DNA of 64,000 nt from Rouxiella chamberiensis. GTDB taxonomy: Bacteria > Pseudomonadota > Gammaproteobacteria > Enterobacterales > Enterobacteriaceae. The notes beneath the pieces are model-generated. The model saw only the letters and a program-made list of their open reading frames with translations. It was not told the DNA's origin and ran no database searches. A program made the position numbers and the translations under genes. The stretch covers positions 1,488,001-1,552,000 of the forward strand of contig NZ_CP114058.1 of the NCBI RefSeq assembly GCF_026967475.1, in the 5' to 3' direction. Position 1 is the first letter of the stretch, and each line of letters opens with the position of its first letter. Below are positions 1 through 9,113 of the stretch, piece by piece.

Positions 1-1292
1 CTGACGCCGGTATGGAACAGACGATAGAGCGTATAGTCCATGCCCGCCGTACCGCGACCAATCATGGCAAGATTATCCGGACGCTTTTCGGGCGGCAGAC
101 TGATGATTTGCGTCCAGGTGCCGCGATCCACGACATGGGCCGTCGCTTTCACACCAATATTTTGTAGCGAACCGGCAACGGCCTGACACACGGCGGCGTC
201 CTTGATATAACGCCCCGTCGGACAGGTCAGCGTTATCGCCAGCTTACCCGGACCGTATCCCGCCTCGGCCAGCAGCTTTTTGGCCTGTGCAGGGTCGAAC
301 GCTATCGGGTCGAAGGTTTTACGCAGTGAATCCTGCGTACCCGGCCCGACCATTCCCACGGAAGGAATAGCCATACCGCCCAGCACGCCCTTGATGATAC
401 CGGGACGATCGATGGCCAGATTCAACGCCTTTCGCACGCGAAGGTCCTTGAGCGGCCCCCGCATCACAATTTCCATGTTGATTGAGAACATGCTTGGCGG
501 CGTAATCACCTTGGCATTCGGCAGCGCATTAATCTGCGCAACCGACTCCGGCGGAACCCGCTCGACAATATCCGTATCTCCCGTTTCAAGCAGCGCCATA
601 CGCGAGGCATCTTCAGGCACCACGGTAAAATCAATCGACTTTAATTTGGCAGGACGATCGCCTTGATATTTCGGGTTTGGCACCAGACGATAGCTTTCGC
701 CGCCGATAAAGGAATCGACCAGATAGGGTCCACTGCCAATCGGTTTGTGCCCGTATTCCGCGCCCATTTTGTCGGCCGCCTTCACATTGACGATGCTGCC
801 GCTCTCGTTGGCCAGCAACAGCAGCACGTGACCGTTGGGCGCCGTCATGTCGAATTCGACCGTGTCATTCCCTATCGCCTTCACGGAGCCAAGCGCGGTG
901 TAGATGCCACGATAGATAGACCCGTTTTTCTCGGACAGCAATCTCTGGAAACTGGCGACCACCGCCTGCGCGTCCAGCGGATCACCGTTACTGAAAACAT
1001 GACCCGTCTGAATCTTGACCGTCAGGACCTTGCCGTCCTGCGAAAAGTGATAATCGGTAGCCAGCCCTTTCTGAATGGCATTGTTGTCATCGAGACGAAA
1101 CAGTCCCTCATACACCAGCGCTTCCACCGTATCGCCCGTAGGCAAATCGTTAAATTGCGGGTCGAGGGTTGCCGGATCGGCCCCTACGGCGACACGAAGT
1201 GTTTGGGTGGGAGCGGCAAGGGCCGCCGACGTGGCAACGGCAAGGAGCGATAATGAAAATAAGGCGGAACGTGCGCAGGTGATCAGACTCAT
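1..1292 (-). CDS. Peptide/nickel-type ABC transporter substrate-binding protein (3' end beyond window)
   Basis: Periplasmic solute-binding protein of the SBP_bac_5 (DppA/OppA/NikA) family, which captures peptides or similar small ligands for an ABC importer. Reading the minus strand from the ATG at 1292 gives an export signal peptide (hydrophobic stretch ending in an Ala-rich site near residue 27), then the family pattern VGADPATLDPQF, 'VYEGLFRLDD' and 'NGDPLDAQAVVASFQRL'. The frame stays open to base 1, so the C-terminal part lies outside. A GAAGAG ribosome site precedes the start. It is divergent from a LysR gene, which probably controls it. No permease or ATPase is visible here; they may lie beyond the left edge. 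The ligand cannot be named. Confidence 0.88.
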   Translation of the reverse strand, partial: MSLITCARSALFSLSLLAVATSAALAAPTQTLRVAVGADPATLDPQFNDLPTGDTVEALVYEGLFRLDDNNAIQKGLATDYHFSQDGKVLTVKIQTGHVFSNGDPLDAQAVVASFQRLLSEKNGSIYRGIYTALGSVKAIGNDTVEFDMTAPNGHVLLLLANESGSIVNVKAADKMGAEYGHKPIGSGPYLVDSFIGGESYRLVPNPKYQGDRPAKLKSIDFTVVPEDASRMALLETGDTDIVERVPPESVAQINALPNAKVITPPSMFSINMEIVMRGPLKDLRVRKALNLAIDRPGIIKGVLGGMAIPSVGMVGPGTQDSLRKTFDPIAFDPAQAKKLLAEAGYGPGKLAITLTCPTGRYIKDAAVCQAVAGSLQNIGVKATAHVVDRGTWTQIISLPPEKRPDNLAMIGRGTAGMDYTLYRLFHTGV

Positions 1293-1564
1293 TTCTCTTC
1301 CTCTGTCAGGTTATAAAAGTACAAAACTGTTATTACCAATGAAGAACCTCACGGCCTTTTGGGTGCGAGGGAATACGGCAGATCTGAATTCAAATTTATT
1401 ATTTTAATCAAGCTATTATCGAGGGTTTTATTTCACCCTTTCACGGGGCGTTGAAATCATTCAATGGGAAAAGGGGCTTTGCGTCAATTTCATATTATTG
1501 ATAGCTTGTTAACTTCAGGTTATATCGCATGCCCCAAAATGATCCACTTAACGAGGAAGCGTCG
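1293..1564. promoter_or_regulatory. Divergent promoter region with LysR-type inverted repeats
   Basis: 272 bp between the binding-protein gene and the LysR gene. Two sets of inverted repeats are visible: CAAGCTAT (1409-1416) with ATAGCTTG (1501-1508), and TTGAA-ATCA-TTCAA (1451-1464) between them. LysR regulators usually bind dyads in such divergent regions, so these are candidate operators; this is inference. Confidence 0.4.
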
Positions 1565-2446
1565 ATGAATTACCGTCAGGTTCAGGTGTTTAAAGCCATT
1601 ATGCAAAGCGGGTCGATTACCGATGCGTCCGAGATTTTGCACGTATCGCAACCTGCGGTGAGCAAGACCTTGAAAACGTTGGAGCAGGATCTTGGATTAC
1701 TGCTTTTCACCCGCACCGCCAAAGGGCTGCTGCCTACCGATGAGGCACGCTCTCTCTATACCGAAGTCGAACGTGTGGCACTCGGTTTTGAAAACCTTAA
1801 GCGGTTTGGTAAAACCTTGCAGCAGATTAAACAGGGGCGGCTGGTCATTGGGGTGGTTCATACCTTTGGCCGGGAATGGATGGCCTGTGCAATTGCGGAT
1901 TTCAGTGCGCGTTATCAGCAGATTTCCCTCTCGTTAATCACCGCGTCGTCCAATGATATGGCGCGTCTGGTCGGCAATGGGCAGATAGATGTCGGCATTG
2001 CCCAGTCACGAACCGAAGACCACTCCCTGCTGCGCGACAAGCTGTTTGAAATGGAAGGACTGATTGCGGTGCCTAAAGGCCATCGCCTGGCGAAGTATCA
2101 CCGCGTGCTTCCCGAAGATTTGCGGGATGAGAATATTATCTCGCTCGGCCCCGCCGATGGACTGCGACAGAATTTCGACCGCGCGATGGCGCAGGCCGGC
2201 ATCGAATACCGTTCCACTATCGATATTTCTTTGGGCGAAGCGCTGTGCGTCATGGTGCAACAGGGATGCGGAATAGGGATTGTGGATGACGAAACGGCGC
2301 GGCTTTATACGCCGGATGGCGTGAAATTTATCCCTTTTCATCCAAGCGTCTCGGTGCCTATCTATCTTATCCGCGCCCGTAATCAGCCTCATAATCGCCT
2401 GATTGAGCTGTTTATTGACTTTATGCTCACCACTCGACGCAGATAA
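1565..2446 (+). CDS. LysR-family transcriptional regulator
   Basis: Transcriptional regulator of 293 aa, the normal LysR length. An N-terminal winged helix-turn-helix (about residues 1-60, including 'ASEILHVSQPAVSKTLKTLE') is followed by a periplasmic-binding-protein-like effector domain. An in-frame ATG lies 12 codons upstream at 1529, but the ATG at 1565 is preferred: it has GAGGAAG just upstream and places the HTH at the usual distance from the N terminus. It is divergent from the peptide-type binding protein gene, the classic arrangement for a LysR regulator and its target. Ligand unknown. Confidence 0.92.
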   Translation: MNYRQVQVFKAIMQSGSITDASEILHVSQPAVSKTLKTLEQDLGLLLFTRTAKGLLPTDEARSLYTEVERVALGFENLKRFGKTLQQIKQGRLVIGVVHTFGREWMACAIADFSARYQQISLSLITASSNDMARLVGNGQIDVGIAQSRTEDHSLLRDKLFEMEGLIAVPKGHRLAKYHRVLPEDLRDENIISLGPADGLRQNFDRAMAQAGIEYRSTIDISLGEALCVMVQQGCGIGIVDDETARLYTPDGVKFIPFHPSVSVPIYLIRARNQPHNRLIELFIDFMLTTRRR

Positions 2447-2635
2447 CTTCCTTCGGCTCTTTCAAATAGCGCTGATTGCCTGGTTACACGCCATCAATCA
2501 GTCTGAAAAAAGGATTCCGTCGAGGTTGGCCGCAAAAATGCACGACAAATGTATTCCGGCCCTGGCGAGCGGCTTACACTCTCTGACGCGTTTAAAGATA
2601 AGGATACTCACCCTCTGTCACGGAGATAACCGCCG

Positions 2636-3697
2636 ATGCTGCCCGCCATAAGCCATGCCACTAGCCCGCCCCGTGCGATCCCTTTTGCCGATCCGCAACT
2701 CGACCCCCTTACGCTGCGCCATGTATTGCGTGAAAGTTATCTCGAGCCGGGCAGCACGCACAATATTCGCCGTATGGGTGAACTTTCCTGGGTCGAGAAT
2801 CAACGTATCGCCTCGCTGGAAACACGTATCACCTTTATCAACAAGATGGTCAACCACGTTCTCGAGCATCTGCCGATGAAAGACACCGCCCTGACATTTA
2901 TTTCACTCGGCGCGGGCGGACTGCTCACGGAGCGACTCATTGATTATCAACTGAAGAAAGCCGGTTATCAGACTATCCGCTGGCGATTGATTGATATTGA
3001 TTATCAGCAGCAAGGCTATGAAGAGGCACGCAGGGCATTTCGGGAGAAAGCCGATAATCAGGCGCTCTATTTCACGACCGAACAGGCTTATCTCAATAAA
3101 AGTATCGGCGCGACGGCATTGGCCGAAGACGACAGACAGCGTGGCGCGACCCTGTTACTGACACTGGATCCCCCTACACCGCTGGAACACTCGGTCATGG
3201 ACTCGCCTTCTTATCAAGCCTGCCTGTTAGTACGCGGGCGACCCATCGAAGATATCAGTAAAGCCAACGGCATTTATCTGCTGGTAGCAAAACAGTGTCA
3301 TCGAGAAAGGCTGGAGCGCGTGCAACAGGCGTTGTCACAGGGCAATCAGATGATTACCTCAGACTGCATCCTGAAATTTACCCTCGGAGACTTCAACCAA
3401 TGCGCGATTCAAGTCAGCCCTTCCTCTACGGGTCAGCGCTTTCATCGCGACGTTATGCCCTTCATCGAAATGATGCACAAGGTCGCGACGCTGATAGGTC
3501 AGAAACTCAACCTGCAACACGTCAACAAGGCGCTGGATAAATATCTGGCCAGCCTCGATGGGCTTGACTACTGCGGCGTAAAGTTCTATGTGTCGGACTA
3601 CGACACCAGCCGGGAAAAACTCGACGCCTATTACAGAGGCGGGGCAAATCCCTTCCTGACCGGGTCACTTGACAGAAACGAGATTACTTTGGGATGA
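2636..3697 (+). CDS. Hypothetical protein, 353 aa, methyltransferase-like glycine motif
   Basis: I do not recognise this protein. It starts at an ATG with GGAGA 9-10 bases upstream. It has no signal peptide or membrane segment, so it is probably cytoplasmic or an unconventional secreted protein. The only motif I can point to is FISLGAGG at residues 88-95, followed about 25 residues later by RLIDIDY. That spacing resembles motif I and the acidic residue ending strand 2 of class I SAM-dependent methyltransferases, but other Rossmann-like folds share it. The C-terminal half (residues 200-353) shows no motif I know. It lies between the LysR gene and the C-S lyase gene, on the same strand as both, 190 bp downstream of the former. 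Confidence 0.75.
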   Translation: MLPAISHATSPPRAIPFADPQLDPLTLRHVLRESYLEPGSTHNIRRMGELSWVENQRIASLETRITFINKMVNHVLEHLPMKDTALTFISLGAGGLLTERLIDYQLKKAGYQTIRWRLIDIDYQQQGYEEARRAFREKADNQALYFTTEQAYLNKSIGATALAEDDRQRGATLLLTLDPPTPLEHSVMDSPSYQACLLVRGRPIEDISKANGIYLLVAKQCHRERLERVQQALSQGNQMITSDCILKFTLGDFNQCAIQVSPSSTGQRFHRDVMPFIEMMHKVATLIGQKLNLQHVNKALDKYLASLDGLDYCGVKFYVSDYDTSREKLDAYYRGGANPFLTGSLDRNEITLG

Positions 3698-3788
3698 AGC
3701 ATGGGCATCTGCCCGATGACTTTCTATAATTGATGCCCGACGCCTATTATCAATACTTTACATGCCTACATGTCCCGGAGATAGCCGA

Positions 3789-4976
3789 GTGAGCCTTGAA
3801 CAGAATGCGCAGCGTTATTTTGATATACCCATAGACCGCAAATCCACGCGCGCCACCAAATGGCTTGAAGTGGAAGGCCTCGTTTCATCAGTCGGAGAAC
3901 CGGTCATACCGCTTTGGATAGCCGACATGGACTTCAACTCTCCGCCCGTCGTCTTGAACGCGCTACGCGAAACGCTGGAACATGGCGCACTCGGCTATAG
4001 CGAATGGCCGGAAGATTTCCCCGCCGTTTTCCGCGACTGGCAGGCGTCCCGCCACCATTGGCAGATTTCGCCGCAGTGGCTGCTTTCCTGTCAGTCGGTT
4101 ATCACGGCCCTCGACGTGATTATTCGCACCTGTACGCAGCCCGATGACGACATACTCGTGCTGACGCCGGGTTTCGGCACCTTTAACCGCGTCATCGACC
4201 ACACCGGACGTCGGCAGATAAACGTGCCGCTGGTCGAACTTCAGAATCACTACCATCTTGATCTCAAACGCCTCGAGGCGCAAGTCACCCCGCGAAGCCG
4301 GATGCTCATCCTCTGTAATCCGCATAATCCCGTTGGCAAGGTGTGGAGCCGCGAAGAATTAATTCAGATAGCACAGTTTCTGCCAGCGCCACGAGTTACT
4401 GCTGGTGTCCGACGACGTGCATCAGGACCTGGTTATTGGCGATATCCCCTATACGCCGATTGCTTCGCTCGATGAGGAGTTCGCCGATTTCATTATTACC
4501 TTTACCTCGCCGTGCAAGACCTTCAACCTGAGCGGATTGCCCGTTGCCCAGCTTATAATCAAAAACTCCGACCTGAGAGAAAAACTGCGGCATAACCTCT
4601 ATCAGCTAAGTGTGCATCAACCTGACATGCTGGCGATGGCAGGCTGCGTTGCCGCCTATCGGCACGGCGGAGAATGGCTGGATGCCCTTCTGCATTACCT
4701 GAAAGGCAACTACGCCTTGCTCGAGCAAGGACTCGCCCCCTTAAAGACGTGACGCTTTTTCATCTCGAGGGCACTTACCTCGCGTGGGTCGATTTCAGGA
4801 AGACGGGCTTGAGCCAGTCCGCGTTGCAGAGCAAACTCGTGAAGGACGCGGGCGTGTTCATGAACAACGGCCTGAAATTTGGCGAGGCCGGAGAAGGCTT
4901 CATGCGCCTGAACTTTGCGCTGCCCCGCGCCGAGTTAATCAAGGTCATCGAGAGGCTCAATCGCTGCTTCGATTAA
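3789..4976 (+). pseudogene. MalY/PatB-type PLP-dependent C-S lyase, two frameshifts
   Basis: Class I/II aminotransferase-fold enzyme of the MalY/PatB group, which cleaves cystathionine or cysteine S-conjugates to pyruvate, ammonia and a thiol. Visible family signatures are 'PLWIADMDFNSPP', 'GYSEWPEDF', 'LCNPHNPVGKVWSREEL', 'SDDVHQDLV' and the PLP-lysine motif 'SPCKTFNLSG'. The frame breaks twice: an extra base in the T-run at 4377-4380, and a missing base in the C5 run at 4736-4740. Together they restore the original frame, giving about 395 aa, normal for the family. The GTG at 3789 has GGAG 8 bases upstream and is preferred over the ATG at 3762. It precedes a cystine-type ABC transporter and a monooxygenase, so sulfur amino-acid conjugates are the likely substrates. 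Sequencing error is likelier than decay, since everything around the breaks is conserved. Confidence 0.85.
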
Positions 4977-5074
4977 AGAAAAGCACATAACCATTGCCGT
5001 TTTAAGCATTTGTCGTGATGACTCAGGCAGGGAATAATCCGTTGATTAGCAATAGTTAATTCTTCGGAGTGATC

Positions 5075-5806
5075 ATGATAACGGTCAGCGGACTGAACAA
5101 GAGTTTTCAGCAGTTTAAAGCCCTCTCGGAGGTTGATTTCAGCATTCAACGCAGCGAAGTGGTGTCTGTTATCGGGCCTTCCGGTTCGGGTAAATCGACA
5201 CTGTTGCGCTGCCTTAATTTGCTGGTAAAGCCTGATAGCGGCCACTTGCAGATAGGTGAACAACACATTGATGCCGAAACGCTGACCCGAAAACAAACCG
5301 CCGCGTTTCGCCGCCAGACCTCCATGGTGTTCCAGCATTACAACCTGTTCAAAAACAAAACCGCGCTGCAAAACATTACCGAAATCCTGATTTATACCCT
5401 GGGATTCACGAAAGCGCAGGCGCATGAACGCGGCATGGACCTGTTATCGCAGGTCGGCCTTGCCCATAAGGCAGATGCCTATCCCGCCACCCTGTCCGGC
5501 GGTCAGCAGCAGCGCGTCGGCATTGCGCGCGCATTAAGTGTCGATCCACAGGTCATACTACTGGATGAACCCACCTCCTCCCTCGACCCCGAAATGCGCC
5601 GTGACGTCCTGAACCTTATTGCCGGTCTTGCCGACCGGAAACTCACCATGATGATTGTGACCCACGAGATGAGCTTTGCCCGCGACGTGTCTGATCGCAT
5701 CTTCTTTATGGAGCACGGCAAGATTATCGAACAGGGAAAACCGGGACAGATTTTTCGGGCGTCGGCCGAAACGCGAACCCGTGCCTTTTTACACGATTAC
5801 GCCTGA
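5075..5806 (+). CDS. Polar amino acid (cystine-type) ABC transporter ATP-binding protein
   Basis: Cytoplasmic ATPase subunit of a polar amino-acid importer, 243 aa. Walker A GPSGSGKST lies near residue 35, the signature LSGGQQQR near 140 and Walker B VILLDEPTSSLD near 160. The ATG at 5075 is chosen over an in-frame GTG at 5069 because CGGAG (5065-5069) overlaps that GTG and is well placed for the ATG. It belongs with the permease and lipoprotein that follow. The closest functional analogues are TcyN/TcyC/YxeO-type ATPases serving cystine or cysteine derivatives; the specificity is inferred from the C-S lyase and monooxygenase neighbours. Confidence 0.93.
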   Translation: MITVSGLNKSFQQFKALSEVDFSIQRSEVVSVIGPSGSGKSTLLRCLNLLVKPDSGHLQIGEQHIDAETLTRKQTAAFRRQTSMVFQHYNLFKNKTALQNITEILIYTLGFTKAQAHERGMDLLSQVGLAHKADAYPATLSGGQQQRVGIARALSVDPQVILLDEPTSSLDPEMRRDVLNLIAGLADRKLTMMIVTHEMSFARDVSDRIFFMEHGKIIEQGKPGQIFRASAETRTRAFLHDYA

Positions 5807-5872
5807 ACTAATGATCCTCCACGCCGCCGTGCCTCTCGGGGTCAACCACTCACGTTAACGGAATGCCCAATC

Positions 5873-6541
5873 ATGAATTTCGACGTTGCCTATATGCTGA
5901 GCGTTATCCCTCAGATCCTCGGCTATTTGCCGATAACGCTTATTATCTCCTTATTCTCCATTCTGCTGGCTACGATTCTCGGGATTATTTTTGCCCTGCT
6001 CCTGCGCAGCGGAAAAATAGGGAAAGCTTTTGCGCATCTGTATATTTCCTTTTTTCGGGGAACGCCGGTGCTGGTACAGCTGCTTATTATCTATTTTGGA
6101 TTACCGCAGCTCTTTCCCGCCCTTAACGCAATGAGCGCCATCAACGCCGTTATTCTGGGTCTCAGCCTGAATACCTCCGCCTACCTTGCCGAAATATTTC
6201 GCGCCGCCATTGACTCTGTGGACAAAGGCCAGCTCGAAGCCTCTCTGGCCTCGGGATTGACCCTGTTTCAGGCCTCACGCCGCATTCTTTTTCCGCAGGC
6301 CTGCCGCAACGCCATTCCCGCCACCGGCAATGTCTATATCGGCTTGATTAAAAACTCCTCATTGGCTTTCACGCTGGGTGTAAGCGAATTATTGGCCGCA
6401 GGCAAACTGGCGGCGACAGAGTCGCTTAAGTATTTCGAAGCCTACTTCGCGGTCGGCCTTATTTACTGGGCGTTGACCATTATTCTCAGCGAGCTTCAAC
6501 GCCGTCTCGAAAAATTCATCAATAAACCTTACGTCCACTAA
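5873..6541 (+). CDS. Polar amino acid ABC transporter permease (HisM/TcyL type)
   Basis: Inner-membrane permease of 222 aa with several hydrophobic segments (residues about 17-42, 60-85, 90-110, 185-205). It carries the HisMQ-family hallmarks 'FFRGTPVLVQLLIIYFG', 'SAYLAEIFRAAIDSVDKGQLEAS' and the ATPase-coupling EAA loop around 'SGLTLFQASRRILFPQACRNAIP'. Only one permease gene is present, so the transporter is probably a homodimer in the membrane, as in several cystine systems. It lies 66 bp after the ATPase gene and 25 bp before the binding protein. Confidence 0.93.
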   Translation: MNFDVAYMLSVIPQILGYLPITLIISLFSILLATILGIIFALLLRSGKIGKAFAHLYISFFRGTPVLVQLLIIYFGLPQLFPALNAMSAINAVILGLSLNTSAYLAEIFRAAIDSVDKGQLEASLASGLTLFQASRRILFPQACRNAIPATGNVYIGLIKNSSLAFTLGVSELLAAGKLAATESLKYFEAYFAVGLIYWALTIILSELQRRLEKFINKPYVH

Positions 6542-6566
6542 CGACGCAAAATAAAAGGAAAACAGA

Positions 6567-7370
6567 ATGACCCGGTTCAATCTGGCGCTGGTCGCTTGTT
6601 CAATACTTCTACTCAACGCCTGTGACAAACCCGCCGCGCAAACGGATGACACGCCGGTGCTGCGCGTCGGCGTGACGCCAGACGGCTATCCGCATTTCTT
6701 CACCGACAAAGGCGAAATCAAAGGTTTCAGCGTCGATATCCTTAACGCGATGGCAGAGAAGATGCACTACAAAGTCCAGTGGGTGACGTCTGACTGGGTG
6801 GGTGCGCTGGGATCGCTTGAAACCGGCAAGGTGGATACGGTCGGTAACTTCGCCGATACCCCGGAGCGTCGTAAAAAGTACGGCTTCACCACGCCCTATT
6901 ACTACTCTGCGGCTCAGTTGGCGGTCAGCATCAACAATACGAGTATTCATGGCCTCGAAGATATGAAAGGCAAGACCGTAGCTGCCTCGCTCGGCTCCAA
7001 TTTTGCCAACACCCTGAAAGAAAATGATCCGCAAAATCAAATCAAACTGGTGCGTTTCGAGGGGGAAGACCTGATTTATAACGCCGTGGCGCAGGGAAAG
7101 GTGGATGCCTTTGTCTCGGGTCAGGTCATTTTGCTGGGCCAGATCAAACACAAGCACCTGCCGCTCAAAGTCGTGGGCCAGCCTTTTGGCGTAAAACCGG
7201 TGGCCTTACCCTTCAGAAAGGATGCACGCGGCGAAGATCTGCGCAAAAAAGCCGATCTGGCCCTGCAGCAATTGCGTGAGGACGGCACGTTGAAAAAGAT
7301 CTCCGAGAAGTGGTTCGAATACGACTTGAGTACCGATCCTGAAGCCCAAATTCCAACTCGGGGACAATAG
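6567..7370 (+). CDS. Amino acid ABC transporter substrate-binding lipoprotein
   Basis: Solute-binding protein of family 3 (HisJ/TcyJ/YxeM-like), 267 aa. The N terminus has a lipobox, LLNAC with Cys near residue 19, so it should be lipid-anchored rather than free in the periplasm; this is unusual for Gram-negative amino-acid binding proteins. Family features include 'VGVTPDGYPHFFTDKGEIKGFSVDI' (split here by two domains), 'FADTPERRKKYGFTTPYY' and 'GKTVAASLGSNFANTLKE'. AAAAGGAAAA precedes the ATG. It completes the importer with the two preceding genes and ends 2 bp before the monooxygenase gene, indicating co-transcription and possible translational coupling. Confidence 0.92.
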   Translation: MTRFNLALVACSILLLNACDKPAAQTDDTPVLRVGVTPDGYPHFFTDKGEIKGFSVDILNAMAEKMHYKVQWVTSDWVGALGSLETGKVDTVGNFADTPERRKKYGFTTPYYYSAAQLAVSINNTSIHGLEDMKGKTVAASLGSNFANTLKENDPQNQIKLVRFEGEDLIYNAVAQGKVDAFVSGQVILLGQIKHKHLPLKVVGQPFGVKPVALPFRKDARGEDLRKKADLALQQLREDGTLKKISEKWFEYDLSTDPEAQIPTRGQ

Positions 7371-7372
7371 AT

Positions 7373-8692
7373 ATGCGCTCATTGCACCTTGCCCTGTTTC
7401 TGGAAACAACGGGTTGCCATTACGCCGGATGGCGCATGCCCGCGTCAACGCCGGTACCGCACGCCTCCGACTGGAAGACACTGAAAACGCTGGCGTTGAA
7501 AGCCGAGGCTGCCAAATTCGACATGGTCTTTATGGCCGACAAGCTGTCTATCGACGATATCTATAACAGTAGTTTCAACGAGGCGGTCAGACATCGGGTC
7601 ATCGAGCGTCCCGAGCCCTTTTCGGTACTCTCGGCGCTGGGTGCCGTCACGGAAAAAATCGGGCTTGCGGGCACGGTTTCCAGCTCCTTTAGCCAACCGT
7701 TTGCCGCAGCCCGCACGTTGGCAACGCTGGATCACCTGACCGGCGGTCGCGCAGGCTGGAATGTCGTGACCTCCACCAGCGACGCCGAAGCCGCCAATTA
7801 TGGACAGCAGCTTCTGAGTCACGACAAGCGCTACCTCAAGGCGGAAGCCTTTATCGACGCCGTTCGCCGCTTATGGGACAGCTGGGAAGATGAGGCTATC
7901 GAGGGCGATCGGCAACACGGAGTCTATGCGCGCGGCGACAAGATTCACTACGCCGATATCGACAATGCGTGGTTCAAGGTCAAAGGTCCGCTCAACGTAC
8001 CGCGATCGCCGCAGGGCCATCCCGTCACTATCCAGGCGGGAGGCTCGGGCGCCTTCACGGCCCTTGCCGCGAAGCAGGCCGATGCCATCTTTGCGGCCGA
8101 AAAACCGGATTTGGCGTCGGCTCGGCGCTACTACGCGCAGCTAAAACGTCTGGTGGTTGAGCAAGGTCGTGAAGCCGACAGCCTGAAAATTTTGCCCGGT
8201 CTGCAACCCATCATCGGCGACACTCAGAAGCAAGCCGACGAGATGCTCAACGCGTTGACGCAGCTTCACCATCCGCTGGCCACTCTCAGTCATCTGTCCA
8301 ATACCATGAATTACGATTGGGGTCGGCACAGCCTTGACGAACCCGTGCCGGATATTGCCGCCCAGCTTGGCCGTCGTGAGCGTTTCGAGCCGATGCTCAA
8401 CCATGCACGCGAAAACGGCATGACGTTGCGCCAGTTTGCCAAATGGGTCGCCCGTTCGGGATTTATCGTCGCCGGTACCGCCGACTCGCTGGCCGAGAGA
8501 ATAACCACCTGGTATCGCGAACGCGCGGTTGATGGCTTCGTCATTATGCCGCCGTATGTACCGGGCGCGTCGGATGCCTTCTTCGACAAAGTTGTTCCGC
8601 TGCTTCAGGAGCGCGGCGTGTTCCGCAGTGACTACCAGGCCGATACCCTGCGCGGCCATCTGGGTTTGAGACGTCCCACTCACTCGCGCTGA
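7373..8692 (+). CDS. FMN-dependent monooxygenase, SnaA/NtaA/SoxA (DszA) family
   Basis: Flavin-dependent (class C, bacterial luciferase-like) monooxygenase of 439 aa. It needs FMNH2 from a separate reductase and typically oxidises C-S or C-N bonds. Family signatures: 'LHLALFLETTGCHYAGWR' at the N terminus, 'FDMVFMADKLS', 'LDHLTGGRAGWNVVTS' and 'RSPQGHPVTIQAGGSG', then 'GFVIMPPYVPG' near the C terminus. Bacillus members (YxeK, YtmO/CmoO) act on N-acetylated cysteine thioethers. It follows the ABC importer with a 2-bp gap, which supports a role in oxidising the imported sulfur compound. No flavin reductase gene is visible in this window. A second family member is at 59672-60985. Confidence 0.93.
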   Translation: MRSLHLALFLETTGCHYAGWRMPASTPVPHASDWKTLKTLALKAEAAKFDMVFMADKLSIDDIYNSSFNEAVRHRVIERPEPFSVLSALGAVTEKIGLAGTVSSSFSQPFAAARTLATLDHLTGGRAGWNVVTSTSDAEAANYGQQLLSHDKRYLKAEAFIDAVRRLWDSWEDEAIEGDRQHGVYARGDKIHYADIDNAWFKVKGPLNVPRSPQGHPVTIQAGGSGAFTALAAKQADAIFAAEKPDLASARRYYAQLKRLVVEQGREADSLKILPGLQPIIGDTQKQADEMLNALTQLHHPLATLSHLSNTMNYDWGRHSLDEPVPDIAAQLGRRERFEPMLNHARENGMTLRQFAKWVARSGFIVAGTADSLAERITTWYRERAVDGFVIMPPYVPGASDAFFDKVVPLLQERGVFRSDYQADTLRGHLGLRRPTHSR

Positions 8693-9113
8693 GTCAAAGA
8701 ATAACGCCAAATAAAAAGGGCTCAAAAAAAGGACGGTTATATCCTTTATTTTGAACCCTCTTTATTTGTTATCACGGACCACGCTGGAATAATTCAATTA
8801 TTTATGAACGGGTCTGATGCCATATCATTATCTGGGGAATTTTTATTGCCGCTACGTCGGCAAAAACGAGTAAACCGCAAACCGTCGACAAGGGAAAACA
8901 TTATTTTACGCTTTGCATAGCAAAAATAGCGCTAAGGCTGCACGCCCCGTATTTCCTCTGTTTTTCACTAAGTCATTTCCCTTCAATATTAAGCAACCAA
9001 AGTGATTTTACATCGCCTTGATCCTCCATTAATAATCAACGCGCAAGACATTTAGAAGGCATTGAAATATAAAATTTAAAGCCTCTACTTTTTCAAACCA
9101 TAATGGGAACTCC
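8693..9113. other. Intergenic region: hairpin, then AT-rich promoter region
   Basis: 421 bp without a gene. The first 75 bp hold a large imperfect stem-loop described separately. The remainder is AT-rich and probably contains the promoter of the dipeptide-type transporter operon starting at 9114. I see no convincing coding sequence on either strand and no operator I could name. Confidence 0.5.
8709..8767 (+). terminator. Nested inverted repeat, probable terminator
   Basis: AAATAAA (8709-8715) pairs with TTTATTT (8761-8767). Inside lie AGGGCTCAAAA/TTTTGAACCCT arms with one mismatch and a further AAAGGA/TCCTTT hairpin. The long stem-loop right after the monooxygenase stop probably ends the sulfur operon; the symmetry is also compatible with a regulatory palindrome. 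Confidence 0.5.

Noticed and set aside
280..1407. Plus-strand open frames at the left edge
   Set aside because: They are shadows of the minus-strand peptide-binding protein gene, whose translation shows clear family motifs throughout.
4370..4760. Programmed frameshifting in the C-S lyase gene
   Set aside because: Two opposite shifts are needed, no known slippery site or stimulatory structure is evident, and similar homopolymer breaks occur in unrelated genes of the window.
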